Positions 21,682 through 33,583 of a stretch of DNA of 64,000 nucleotides are shown here, piece by piece. This stretch comes from Cordylochernes scorpioides (Eukaryota; Arthropoda; Arachnida; Pseudoscorpiones; Chernetidae): contig CP092870.1 of NCBI GenBank assembly GCA_030710605.1, forward strand, positions 13,267,991 to 13,331,990, given 5' to 3'. The first letter of the stretch is position 1, and the number at the start of each line of letters is the position of its first letter. Under the pieces are notes generated by a model that saw only the letters and a program-made list of their open reading frames with translations, was not told the DNA's origin and did no database searches. The position numbers were made by a program, and so were the translations under genes.

Positions 21682-22445
21682 TGCAAATCTCTTCAGGTCA
21701 AATTTGGACTCTCAGCACTGCCCTGTCATGTTTTATTCTATACTTGTTCTATATTATAGGCTATGTTCTAGGAATTTTCTATACTGGACACCAGGTCAAA
21801 CTTGGTCTCTCAGCACTGCCCTGTCATGTTTTATTCTATACTTGTTCTATATTATAAGCTATGTTCTAGGAATATTCTATACTGGACACCAGGTCAAACT
21901 TGGTCTCTCAGCACTGCCCTGTCATGTTTTATTCTATACTTGTTCTATATTATAAGCTATGTTCTAGGAATGTTCTATACTGGACACCAGGTCAAACTTG
22001 GTCTCTCAGCACTGCCCTGTCATGTTTTATTCTATACTTGTTCTATATTATAGGCTATGTTCTAGGAATGTTCTATACTGGACACCAGGTCAAACTTGGT
22101 CTCTCAGCACGGCCCTGTCATGTTTTATTCTAAACTTGTTCTATATTATAAGCTATGTTCTAAGAATGTTCTATACTGGACACCAGGTCAAACTTGGTCT
22201 CTCAGCACGGCCCTGTCATGTTTTATTCTAAACTTGTTCTATATTATAAGCTATGTTCTAAGAATGTTCTATACTGGACACCAGGTCAAACTTGGTCTCT
22301 CAGCACTGCCCTGTCATGTTTTATTCTATACTTGTTCTATATTATAGGCTATGTTCTAGGAATGTTCTATGATGGAATTCTCTTCGGGTTAATTTGTATA
22401 TTTGGACCCTGCCTTGTCATGTTCTATTCTATACTTGTTCAATCT
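21682..22445 (+). repeat. 98-bp tandem repeat, about 7.7 units
   Basis: The unit carries CAGGTCAAACTTGGTCTCTC, CTGTCATGTTTTATTC and GTTCTAGGAATGTTCTATAC. Inner units differ by only a few bases; the first and last are more diverged, as usual for satellite edges. Each unit is open in one frame, but 98 is not a multiple of three, so the open frames are staggered by-products and not genes. Confidence 0.93.
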
Positions 22446-22449
22446 GCAT

Positions 22450-23435
22450 TAACTAATATTATCTTTTCTATTAATTTAATTATTCATACAACACCTTCAT
22501 TTTCAAAGTCTAGTGTACATTCGTGAAACTCTTATTTCTACCTTTCTCTTTCTTCAAATAAATATAAGTATTGAATTTATTTACAGATTGATCCGTATTT
22601 TAAAACAATCAGCCTTCTCTAACATTGTGTCGCAATACCTCTCGTTATCTTATCACAGGTCAATATACGAGTATGTACGATATGTATTCAGAAATATCAT
22701 GTATGTCCTTTTCGGCCTTTTACATTCATCTTGGATATCAAATACAATATTTTCTTTTAAAACCTCCTTTATCATGAAATTATCTAAAACACACTGAATT
22801 ATTATCAACATATTTTAGTTATATATACATTTTTAATTAAAAAGGCATATAATATATGTTCAATAAAAATATAGTTCATTTATGAACTCTTGGGACAACT
22901 TTGTAATATATGCTTCAAAAACAATAACAAACAGACTTATCAGGATTTTATATTGTGAAGAGGGGTTATAAATTATAAAATATAATTACAAATTATTTCA
23001 AAATTTATTAGCCTATTGTAAGCTATAAATATTGGAACAACTTCGGTATACATGGTAAATATTAGTTAGGAAAATTGATTAAAAGGATTAATTTACTGTG
23101 TGGCAGGAGGAAAGTTCCAGAATTCTTGGAATTGAAGATATATCGCTGAGTGTTCTATTTGTACCTCTCTCCTCATATATTATCAACTGAATTAAAGTCA
23201 ATAATAATGGGAAATACCAATTTTATATAAAAAGAAGCGAGTTATTCGCATTGTGATTTTGCTAAGAATACTTCATTGTAATATTTATTTAAACATTTTC
23301 TTTTTTTATATAGTTTCTTTTTGTTTTGAATTTGATTGTTGAACTTTCTGCTTAATATTACACAAGGTTAGCTTAAAAATTAAAAAATAACATAAATTAG
23401 GAATATATAATTGAATTTTTGGAACAAAATTTGGC
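22450..23435. other. AT-rich stretch with a broken F1 end
   Basis: An isolated F1 tip (AATTAAAAAGGCATATA) is at 22834-22850. Nothing else is recognised. Confidence 0.4.
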
Positions 23436-23439
23436 AATT

Positions 23440-23710
23440 ATACCGCAAATGTTTCTTTTGAACGAAAATTCGAAATTTATTTTAAGAAGAAATAACGATT
23501 ATTTTTAACTTTAGGGATGAAGTATGATAGGATGACTTGTGAAGAGAAATGATAAACGGAAAAATAAAGTGTCCAGGGATGGGAATCGAACCCACAGTGT
23601 TTCTCCTTAAAATAAATACCGATTTTTCGTTCAAAAGAAACATTTGCGGGATAATTCCCAAGTTTCGTTCTACAATCATAAGCCGCATTATATTGTATTA
23701 TAATTGAATT
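23440..23710. repeat. Two SINE (family S1) pieces head to head
   Basis: On the minus strand, 23615 down to 23440 has the tRNA-derived B-box region (GGGTTCGATTCCCATCCC, then TGGACAC) and the SINE body. On the plus strand, 23616-23705 repeats the body (TTTTTCGTTCAAAAGAAAC, then GCATTATATTGTATTATAA). The two bodies are inverted, so the unit folds back. Full copies at 60962 show the normal arrangement. Confidence 0.65.
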
Positions 23711-23797
23711 TGTTGCATATCTCTCTCTGACATATTTATTTCATATTAAAGCGATACCTTATAACTACACTCATAGATAATACTTAAGGACTCAATT

Positions 23798-23925
23798 AAA
23801 AAGGCATATATTTTGATAAAGGTTGGCCTTCGGCCAACTGAAATATTGGTAAAGTAAATGATATTTCGATCCAATATATCCCTTTTTATTTAAAGATTTG
23901 ATTATGGATTGCTCTATTTTCAAAT
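23798..23925 (+). mobile_element. F1 repeat, copy c, left arm mostly deleted
   Basis: AAAAGGCATATA is joined directly to the core TTGATAAAGGTTGG, hairpin loop CCTTCGG, then CTGAAATATTGG. It ends CAATATATCCC and GGATTGCTCTATTTTC. This is an internal deletion derivative keeping the hammerhead-like half. Confidence 0.65.
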
Positions 23926-23929
23926 ACTT

Positions 23930-24765
23930 CTAAAGGATGTTATACTTTTTAGCAAGTGTACTCTTCAATTTTGATTATTTTGTAAGGAGAACGTTCGAAA
24001 TTATATGTATAGGAAATTCCATCGTTTAATAAGCAAATAGTGAGTGGTTTATATCTAAAATATGGAATTTCCTAATGTTTTGTCTCTTCATAAATGTAGA
24101 TTTTTCATAGATATAAGACTGTTTCGTGTATTTAACAGACACTAGGAAATTTAACCAATATAGAAGGTAGTTACATAGATTTTAGTGATCAAACCCTTCA
24201 CAAACTCTTATTGTAAATCTTCTAAGTGAACCATCCATTTGACCATGGTCACTACTAGAACAAAATAACAGTTATTAACAGACGTTCGAGGACACGATGG
24301 TCGCCATTGTATCAAGAGAGAGAGAGAGAGCTCACACAATAAATCTCTCCAATAGAAATAACGAAGTTCTATTAATCTAACGCCATTTACCACCGGATAA
24401 TTGGAGTGTAGGCCACACCGGTTTTTATTTGTCTTCCTCTCCGATATCGAGAGTGGGCGAAGAATATTTTCCAATATAAGAGTGGGACATGTCGTACTTA
24501 TGTATGTTGAATAATGGTTGATCCACACTCTTTCTTCAACTTCTTTCTCCACCTCATACAATATACCAAGCTGTATCTCTTCAGAGACAATATGCGTTGA
24601 AACTATATAACTTAGGTATAAAAATACTGACAAATATTGAGATATCCATATAAATTTCATTGACAATCACAATATTATATCTGATCAAATATTTTTTGAT
24701 GGGAACTATATATACGATTTCTATTTATCGACACAATTTGTAACAATTAAATTTACTGACAATAT
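23930..24765. other. No recognised genes
   Basis: AT-rich with a short (GA)n run near 24318. The open frame at 24208-24666 has no domain I recognise. Confidence 0.4.
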
Positions 24766-24769
24766 AATT

Positions 24770-24842
24770 AATTACGGTGGACGAGTGGTTAAAACTCTCG
24801 ATTCCCGACAGCTATGAACCGGTATCCTTCATTGGACACTTT
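24770..24842 (+). repeat. SINE head, tRNA-Ser-like
   Basis: GGTGGACGAGTGGTTAAAAC is an A-box-like start and ATGAACCGGTATCC a weak B-box, ending CATTGGACAC as in the copies at 25250 and 25925. The head is clear; the body is not delimited. Confidence 0.5.
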
Positions 24843-25070
24843 GTTTCAATATGTGAATAACCTTCACACATATTATTCATTGTTGTTTTGAAAGAAGATA
24901 GACCTCATTATTTTCTTTAATATTTTAAGATATTTAACTTATTCTGATTGTAATTTTCAATATTTTTTTCATGCACAAATTTCCCCCACCTACTTTGTAT
25001 TTTAAATGATTTCAACTGTGATATTATAACACTATGCGTCGCTGAGTTTGTGTATATAAAAATGTAATAT

Positions 25071-25150
25071 CTCGATAAATGTTGGCGTTCAGCCAGCCGA
25101 AATATTGGCAAAATAAATCCTTTATTAAATCCAATATATGCCTCTTTATT
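25071..25150 (+). mobile_element. F1 repeat, copy d, right half only
   Basis: Core CTCGATAAATG, a hairpin TTGGCGTTCAGCCA, then GCCGAAATATTGGC, which is the closest of the F1 cores to a hammerhead because GAAA is preceded by C. AAAATAAATCC follows, and the end is AATCCAATATATGCC. Confidence 0.6.
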
Positions 25151-25154
25151 ATCT

Positions 25155-25926
25155 AATATTATTCATTGTTGTAAATATCATAAGATAGGTTGCTCTTTTT
25201 GAGCGGTACCTAGTAAAGTTATTCTGGAACAAGTAAATTTAATTAATAAGGAAGTCGGTGGAAGGACGGTATACATCGTTGATTCCCGAGAGCCAAGGAC
25301 CGGGGTCGAAGCCCGTATTGGACACTTTTTTATGTTAGGAAACCGGCCTATATTATTCATTGTAAATAACATGAGGAAGAGCGAAAAATGCAATATAACA
25401 GCGGTATGGTAGATTAAACTGGCGAATGCGATGGGAGAGTTCCTCACTGATGAGCTAGATCCTCGCATTGATTTTTCTTCCTTCCAAAATCACACACACA
25501 TACAAAAGCCTTTATTAGGGACTTGCCCCATACAGATTCTTTCAATAGGTAAGGTAATAATCATCTTGTGTTATTTACATAGAAATTGAACTGGCTTTAC
25601 TCTTCGTCTCAAAGTCATTCACTTGTTGACTGGTCCTTACATCATGATGATATAAAAAATGAATAGTAAGCTATTGCCTTAGATTTGTTTACTCATATTT
25701 TTGAAAGCAATACGTAGGGTGAAGTGTTGGTACATTTAATTTGTTGATATAGGGCCTTCTTCTTTGCATCAAGGACTGTACAATTAAGCAGGTAATGGGG
25801 GAGTTCTTCAGTAATTTCCTTTTCACACAGTGTACATATTAGGTTTTCTTCCTTCCAAAATCACTTTATTAGGTACCGCTCAAAAAGAGCAACCTAGTTT
25901 ATGATATTTGCAACAATGAATAATAT
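25155..25926. mobile_element. ~770-bp element with ~70-bp inverted ends
   Basis: 25155-25225 and 25855-25926 are inverted copies sharing GGTTGCTCTTTTTGAGCGGT and TATTCATTGTTG. A related tip is at 57880-57965. It contains one SINE head (25250-25330) and no coding capacity. Confidence 0.65.
25250..25330 (+). repeat. SINE head, tRNA-Ser-like
   Basis: GTCGGTGGAAGGACGG is followed by GGACCGGGGTCGAAGCCC (a good B-box) and GTATTGGACAC. It lies inside the 770-bp inverted-end element. Confidence 0.5.
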
Positions 25927-25998
25927 TTGATCGATTTGATTCGATCCCGGTTCATGGTTGACGGTAATCGAGGGTGTTACACACTCGTCCGCCGACTC
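25925..25998 (-). repeat. SINE head, tRNA-Ser-like, minus strand
   Basis: Minus strand: GAGTCGGCGGACGAGTG (A-box-like), then ATGAACCGGGATCGAATC (B-box). It abuts the end of the 770-bp element. Confidence 0.5.
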
Positions 25999-26044
25999 TT
26001 ACTAATTTTTCCATTGCAGTAAGGGTAGTAGAAATTGTTAATTT

Positions 26045-26125
26045 TTTAAAAGAATCATACGCGTCTATAATAGTTTACAATTTTCATAACAGATGGCGCG
26101 CTAATGTATCATAACATAAGCTAGT
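26045..26125 (-). mobile_element. Half of a palindromic repeat (F4)
   Basis: AGAATCATACGCGTCTATAA and CAGATGGCGCGCTAATG are shared with 57984-58128 and 58812-58960. Only one arm is present. Confidence 0.55.
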
Positions 26126-26169
26126 TTGATCTTTTTGAGCGAGATCTAATATATTATTTTGGAATAGAA

Positions 26170-28320
26170 CAGAATAAAATGATTTGTTACAACTTTTGTT
26201 TTTTGATGTCTTCCGATATTTAGACAAGGCTGGTTAACCATCTTTAAAAAGCATTTCTCAAGGAATTCTACCTTATAGAAGAGTTTTTATATTAGAATGG
26301 GTGGACAGCTTTAAAAAAAGGAAGATATTACCATGATAAATTTAACTACAATATAACTGATACACATATGTATAAGAGCATTAATACGCCATCTGTTATC
26401 AGAAATTTAAAATATCTTTATAATCCTATGATTTTCTTTAGATAAACAAGTTTCTTTACTGCCTTCTTATTATTCATATCATTGCAGGGAAGGCAGTAGA
26501 ACATTGTTTTACTTAAAAAGAATCGTACGGATAAAAAATGTTCAAATTTCGTACACAGATATACACTGCTTGCCACCCAAATAGCAACACCAAGAAGACA
26601 AAATATATCACAACAAAATTAATTTTGTAGATAAGATGTTGACCAAGTATCGAAGGATTAATTTTATAGACTTCTGAGAAGTGTGGTTCCTGCCAGAAGC
26701 AGTAGCCAGAGAAGCAATTGATTATTAAATTATTTGATTATAAATATTCTGTAGAGAAAATGGTATTCTGACATCCCTCTCAACAACGCCCTAGATATAG
26801 TGATCTGGAGAACTAGAGGCCATTGGGACGCTTGTCTTCTTTGCCTTTCGAGCTGGAGCCGAGTCCTTTTCGAAATCATGCCTTATTGCATTGGCTATTC
26901 TATTCACCCATGACCTCTAAGGTCTGTAGAGTACTGAAGCCTTCCCGAAAACCGACTCGATATCATTCTTATTACTTGTGAGGCCAAAAAACCATTTCAA
27001 ATGTAGGAAATCTCGTTATCATCGCTGAATATATCACTAAAGGGACATTACAGATCCAACGATATAAACTGTAGTTCAACTTATGATTCTAGCAAACTTC
27101 ATTTCTTCAGAGAGTAATCTAAACATACCACAAAAGTCATTTTTCAAATTGTTGAGGAATACAGAAAACTCACAATTTCTGTTTTCCCCATATATTCTCA
27201 TTGAAGATATCCCCATATTCTAATTGAGAATATACTTTCGAAATGGTAAAGGACCAGAGTCTAAGTTATTCATGAATATAGAAGGAAGAATAAACGTTAT
27301 ATAGGCATAAATTCTGAACTTATAATCTAATGTGAAAATTGATAGCGCAAGCTATCAGTAACTTTCAGTTTCACGATAAGGAGATTATTTTCTTAATTTT
27401 TAATTTAATATTAATTTATAATTATCTCCCCATTTCTACACACTTGTGGTAAATTTGCATTTATATATATTTAAAACTATTGAAATTTCATAACAAAATA
27501 AAGAACAATAGGTTATTAATGGAATTACAGATTTAAAGTATGTAACGGTTCAGGTACAATCTCATAGATGATTATAGATTCTGATAGATTGGAGCTGTTC
27601 TATTCTGGCTGGACACCATGTAGAATATAACAAACGATACTGCAGAAAGTGACATTCCACTGGGAAGTATCCTGGCTGTGACAGCCATCTCGTGACCACA
27701 GTCATCAAGCCTAACGCCACAATTTGCATCAAATGACTTTTTTAAATGTCCCTCAAGCAATTTATGGATGAATAAAACACAAATAAAGCGTGTTTTTGTC
27801 TTTTTCCTTTATTTTTTATATATAAAAAAGCTGATTTTTCATTTTACTATAAAATATTCTGCGTCAGAACATAAAAAATAATAAAAGAGCGAGTGACGTT
27901 GAAGTTTTTGTGTGTAGATCTCTAATTAACTTGCCTTAGTTATTTCTGAAATGTGGAGTTTAAATAAATTCCGCGCCGGAAAATATTTCTTTGGCCTTTA
28001 ATAAAATTGCCAGCTGGCTTTCAACGATTTCTGTTCCGTTCTTTCTTTGAAGGCCGTTTGTGCGGCAAGCATTCTTTGTTGAAAATGTGCATTTTTTATT
28101 ATTTCACTTTGTATTTTTGTGAATTTTAACATCGGATTTTATGGAGAATGTTTTTTAAAATATTTTGCATATTTGTAAAGTATGTTGGAATAAACCTATG
28201 CACAGAAATATTTTGATGGCTTTTAATTTGTTATATGAATTGTATATACTATTGAAATATACTATAATAATTTATATGAATATACCTTTTTTGAATATTT
28301 GTTAGGTGTTGTAATAACAT
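26170..28320. other. 2.1 kb with no recognised gene
   Basis: It contains half of an F2 MITE at 27338-27395 (CAAGCTATCAGTAACTTTCA, then CACGATAAGGAGAT). The rest is AT-rich with no domain-bearing frames. Confidence 0.4.
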
Positions 28321-28324
28321 ACAA

Positions 28325-30605
28325 CTAGCCGAGTGACCCGGGCAACGCCCCGGGTTTACCCGAAGGACCCGCAGGTGAGAAACTATAGAAGAAAAATTTT
28401 AACAAATCAGAAAATGAAATTGCAAACAACAGAACTACACTACTTTAAGGACATGAGAGCACATGCACTGTATCACCATACGTGTACCATTTTCAAAGAC
28501 CCTGCTTAGGATTAAAACTTCTCAGAAGCATAACAATAGTACCAACCTAGAGGTTAACTGGTGTGGATGCATTCCTCTGGGAGTGAGACTATTGAGAAAT
28601 TCAGTAGGGAGTTATTTTGCTTCTCCGCATTCTAACACTCCAACTGTTAACACTGTGGAAACACTGACTCATGTTTGGTAAGCAATTTCAGGGAAGAAAC
28701 TATAGACATTGGATTAAATAAATTATTAATTAAATTGCATTAAATAAAAATTATTAGATTTAAATAAATATTATTAGAGTGAAAAAAAAAGAAAGAAATT
28801 AACAAATTAGAAAATAAAATTTCGAAAAATAAAACTATATTGCAGATAAGATAAGAGGACCTTATTAAAAAATACATAAACAAACTGTAATTCGACACTC
28901 GATAATTCGACACTTTCGATAATTCGACCATTTTAAAAATCAAATTTACAAGGTTGATTGTTGTTTAAATACAACTTTGCTTTTGCATGCATAAACACAG
29001 GCTCTTGTAGCAAGAACCCAAATATTATTTATAGTCATAGCAAAAGCCAACTTTAGTGAAAACTGATGCCTCTTCAGAATGAATGGAAGACTGAAATCTG
29101 AAGGAGCAGAAGATATGGGTCATCTTTACATGTATGCTATCCAATGTTCGCACACTTGAAAAAGCCACATATAAAGTTGTCCGTGCGAAAACACAGGCTC
29201 TTGTAGCCAAGGTTTGGCCTTGAGCCTTTTTATAGTCATAGCAAAAGCCAACCTTAGTGAAAACTAACGCCTCTCTAGAATGAAGCGAAGGTTGGTATCC
29301 GAAGGGGCCAAAGATATTTCAGACACTATACAGTGTGTTCAACTTTGGGCACTGTCAGTATATGTGCTTCAAGGACATGAGAGCACATGCGCTGAAACAC
29401 CATACGTGTTCCATCGCAAAGATCCTAAAGGCATTGGTGAAAGTATAAATAAATATTTTGGAAATGAAAAAAAAATACATATATATATAAGAAAATAAAT
29501 TGGAATAAAAATTTAAAAACTATATTTCAGAGTGGATACATATTTGAAAGGAAAAAAAAAAGAAAATTGCAAACAACAAAACTATATTACAAATATGACA
29601 TGAAAACTAACGCCTCTCTAGAATGAAGCGAAGGTTGGTATCCGAAGGGGCCAAAGATATTTCAGACACTATACAGTGTGTTCAACTTTGGGCACTGTCA
29701 GTATATGTGCTTCAAGGACATGAGAGCACATGCGCTGAAACACCATACGCGTTCCATCGCAAAGATCCTAAAGGCATTGGTGAAAGTATAAATGACCCAT
29801 ATCTTCTGCTCCTTCAGATTTCAGTCTTCCATTCATTCTGAAGAGGCATCAGTTTTCACTAAAGTTGGCTTTTGTTATGACTATAAATAATATTTGGGTT
29901 CTTGCTACAAGAGCCTGTGTTTATGCATGCAAAAGCAAAGTTGTATTTAAACAACAATCAACCTTGTAAATTTGATTTTTAAAATGGTCGAATTATCGAA
30001 AGTGTCGAATTATCGAAAGTGTCGAATTATCGAGTGTCGAATTACAGTTTGTGTATGTATTTTTTAATAAGGTCCTCTTATCTTATCTGCAATAGAGTTG
30101 TATTTTTCGAAATTTTATTTTCTAATTTGTTAATTTCTTTCTTTTTTTTCACTCTAATAATATTTATTTAAATCTAATAATTTTTATTTAATGCAATTTA
30201 ATTAATAATTTATTAATCCAATGTCTATAGTTTCTTCCCTGAAATTGCTTACCAAACATGAGTCAGTGTTTCCACAGTGTTAACAGTTGGAGTGTTAGAA
30301 TGCGGAGAAGCAAAATAACTCCCTACTGAATTTCTCAATAGTCTCACTCCCAGAGGAATGCATCCACACCCGTTAACCTCTAGGTTGGTACTATTGTTAT
30401 GCTTCTGAGAAGCTTTAATCCTAAGCAGGGTCTTTGAAAATGGTACACGTATGGTGATACAGTGCATGTGCTCTCATGTCCTTAAAGTAGTGTAGTTCTG
30501 TTGTTTGCAATTTCATTTTCTGATTTGTTAAAATTTTTCTTCTATAGTTTCTCATCTGCGGGTCCTTCGGGTAAACCCGGGGCGTTGCCCGGGTCACTCG
30601 GCTAG
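28325..30605. mobile_element. Palindromic Helitron-like element with a 3'-type end at both tips
   Basis: The left tip (28325, after A) and the right tip (30605, before T) are inverted copies. Read outward, each ends with a hairpin (ACCCGGG, loop GCGTTG, CCCGGGT), an 8-nt spacer CACTCGG-type stretch, and CTAG, next to T. A hairpin followed by CTRR, inserted between A and T, is the Helitron 3' end. Arms of ~800 bp (28325-29121 and 29792-30605) are nearly identical in inverted order. The centre holds two direct copies of a ~190-bp segment. No Rep/helicase is encoded. I see no 5' TC end. Confidence 0.65.
29265..29792 (+). repeat. Two direct copies of a ~190-bp segment at the palindrome centre
   Basis: 29265-29455 and 29608-29792 share CTAACGCCTCTCTAGAATGA through CATTGGTGAAAGTATAAAT with about one difference. 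Each has the same 60-odd-codon frame starting MKRRLVSEGAKD, which ends in unrelated flanking sequence in each copy. It reads like a captured fragment. The peptide is not recognised. Confidence 0.8.
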
Positions 30606-33180
30606 TATGTATATAAAAAAGCAAAGCCCAATTCTAAACCCAAATATTTTTTTTATGAGAAGAACATCAACATATTGCATGATTACGGCAGTCCATAGCT
30701 TCCCTGACAAAAATTCACCAAGAAAGTTAAATATTCCAAAATTTTTCTGTGTGTAAATTGCTAAATATGTAAAAAACATGTATACAAAAAAGCAAAGCCC
30801 AATTCCAAACCCAAATATTTTTTTTATGAGAAGAACATCAACATAATGCATGATTACGGCAGTCCATAGCTTCCCTGACAAAAATTCACCAAAAAAGTTA
30901 AATATTCCAAAAATATTTCTGTGTATATATTGCTAAATGTGTAAATAACATGTATATAAAAAAGCAAAGCTTAATTTTAAATTTCATTATCCTTTCCACA
31001 GGAAAAGCATCAAAATACTGCATAAGTACGGCACTTTTGCAGCCGCATGATTACGGCAGTCCATAGCTTCCCTGACAAAAATTCACCAAGAAAGTTAAAT
31101 ATTCCAAAATTTTTCTGTGTGTAAATTGCTAAATATGTAAAAAACATGTATACAAAAAAGCAAAGCCCAATTCCAAACCCAAATATTTTTTTTATGAGAA
31201 GAACATCAACATAATGCATGATTACGGCAGTCCATAGCTTCCCTGACAAAAATTCACCAAAAAGTTAAATATTCCAAAAATATTTCTGTATATATATTGC
31301 TAAATGTGTAAATAACATGTATATAAAAAAGCAAAGCTTAATTTTAAATTTCATTATCCTTTCCACAGGAAAAGCATCAAAATACTGCATAAGTACGGCA
31401 CTTTTGCAGCCGCATGATTACGGCAGTCCATAGCTTCCCTGACAAAAATTCACCAAGAAAGTTAAATATTCCTAAATTTTTCTGTGTGTAAATTGCTAAA
31501 TATGTAAAAAACATGTATACAAAAAAGCAAAGCCCAATTCCAAACCGAAATATTTTTTTTATGAGAAGAACATCAACATAATGCATGATTACAGCAGTCC
31601 ATAGCTTCCTTGACAAAAATTCACTAAAAAAGTTAAATATTCCAAAAATATTTCTGTGTATATATTGCTAAATGTGTAAATAACATGTATATAAAAAAGC
31701 AAAGCTTAATTTTAAATTTCATTATCCTTTCCACAGGAAAAGCATCAAAATACTGCATAAGTACGGCACTTTTGCAGCCGCATGATTACGGCAGTCCATA
31801 GCTTCCCTGACAAAAATTCACCAAGAAAGTTAAATATTCCAAAATTTTTCTGTGTGTAAATTGCTAAATATGTAAAAAACATGTATACAAAAAAGCAAAG
31901 CCCAATTCCAAACCCAAATATTTTTTTTATGAGAAGAACATCAACATAATGCATGATTACGGCAGTCCATAGCTTCCCTGACAAAAATTCACCAAAAGAG
32001 TTATATATTCCAAAAATATTTCTGTGTATATATTGCTAAATGTGTAAATAACATGTATATAAAAAAGCAAAGCTTAATTTTAAATTTCATTATCCTTTCC
32101 ACAGGAAAAGCATCAAAATACTGCATAAGTACGGCACTTTTGCAGCCGCATGATTACGGCAGTCCATAGCTTCCCTGACAAAAATTCACCAAGAAAGTTA
32201 AATATTCCAAAATTTTTCTGTGTGTAAATTGCTAAATATGTAAAAAACATGTATACAAAAAAGCAAAGCCCAATTCCAAACCCAAATATTTTTTTTATGA
32301 GAAGAACATCAACATAATGCATGATTACGGCAGTCCATAGCTTCCCTGACAAAAATTCACCAAAAGAGTTATATATTCCAAAAATATTTTGTGTATATAT
32401 TGCTAAATGTGTAAATAACATATATATAAAAAAGCAAAGCTTAATTTTAAATTTCATTATCCTTTCCACAGGAAAAGCATCAAAATACTGCATAAGTACG
32501 GCACTTTTGCAGCCGCATGATTACGGCAGTCCATAGCTTCCCTGACAAAAATTCACCAAGAAAGTTAAATATTCCTAAATTTTTCTGTGTGTAAATTGCT
32601 AAATATGTAAAAAACATGTATACAAAAAAGCAAAGCCCAATTCCAAACCCAAATATTTTTTTTATGAGAAGAACATCAACATAATGCATGATTACGGCAG
32701 TCCATAGCTTCCCTGACAAAAATTCACCAAAAAAGTTAAATATTCCAAAAATATTTCTGTGTATATATTGCTAAATGTGTAAATAACATGTATATAAAAA
32801 AGCAAAGCTTAATTTTAAATTTCATTATCCTTTTCACAGGAAAAGCATCAAAATACTGCATAAGTACGGCACTTTTGCAGCCCCCCTGACAAAAATTCAC
32901 TAAAAGAGGTAAGTATTCAAAAAAATATTTTGGTAAATATATTGCTAAATGTGTAACAAACATGTATATAAAAAAGCAAAGCTTAATTCTAAGTTCTAAT
33001 ATTTTTTTTATAAGAAAAGCTACAAAAGCAAATAGGGAGAAGTGAAGCCATTTAGCCATTTTCAAAATCTGATTGTGAAAGAGTAAAAAAATGAGTAAAT
33101 AAGAGCAAATATAAAGAAAAAGTATTGCTAAATGTGTAATAAACATGTATATAAAAAAGCAAAGCTTAATTCTAAGTTTT
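30606..33180. repeat. Tandem array of a ~368-bp two-part unit
   Basis: About six units in register at 367-368-bp spacing. Each has two related halves beginning TATACAAAAAAGCAAAGCCC and TATATAAAAAAGCAAAGCTT, sharing ATTACGGCAGTCCATAGCTT, so the unit is a diverged dimer. Units 30780-32880 are nearly identical; the last 300 bp is degenerate. Minus-strand frames of 79 codons recur per unit but stop at the same place each time and have a membrane-like low-complexity composition. I do not treat them as genes. Confidence 0.92.
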
Positions 33181-33244
33181 AATATAAAGAAGAAATAAGA
33201 CACAAAAATGGAGCTAAATTCAAATTAAAAACTATAACAAATTA

Positions 33245-33385
33245 ATAAAAAAAATAACACCTAATCCAAATGCCACCATCATCAGACAAAAGAAAAAATG
33301 AGATTTTATTCTTTAGTTCATTTATTCTTCTGTCTGATGCTGTTGCTGAAACGTCACACACTATTAAATTATTTGGATTAGGTCT
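33245..33385 (+). mobile_element. Short palindromic Penelope derivative with hammerhead-like core
   Basis: ACCTAATCCAAAT at the left is inverted as ATTTGGATTAGGT at the right, and CATCATCAGAC at the left matches GTCTGATG at the right. CTGATG at 33334 and GAAACGTC at 33348-33355 surround TGTTGCT, so the core lacks one base of CUGANGA and has a very short stem II. The shape matches its neighbour at 33584. Confidence 0.5.
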
Positions 33386-33583
33386 TATTAATGAGAAAAA
33401 AAAAAGATGCCAAAGAGAGATGAAAAGATGCCAAAAAAGATAACCAGATACAAAAATTGTGCTAAATTCAAATGAAAAACTAAAACAAACACTTATAAAA
33501 GATAATTATTATAGAATAAAAGTAATAATTCAATCTACAATTCGAAAAATTTATATATTTAAATGAAAAACTATAACAAAGTA

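Noticed and set aside
21682-22445. Regular repeats that could suggest a CRISPR array
   Set aside because: Units are contiguous 98-bp copies without unique spacers, and the DNA is eukaryotic.
30606-32880. Repeated 79-codon minus-strand frames with membrane-like composition
   Set aside because: They recur once per tandem unit with identical stops, match no family, and reflect low-complexity AT-rich DNA in a satellite-like array.
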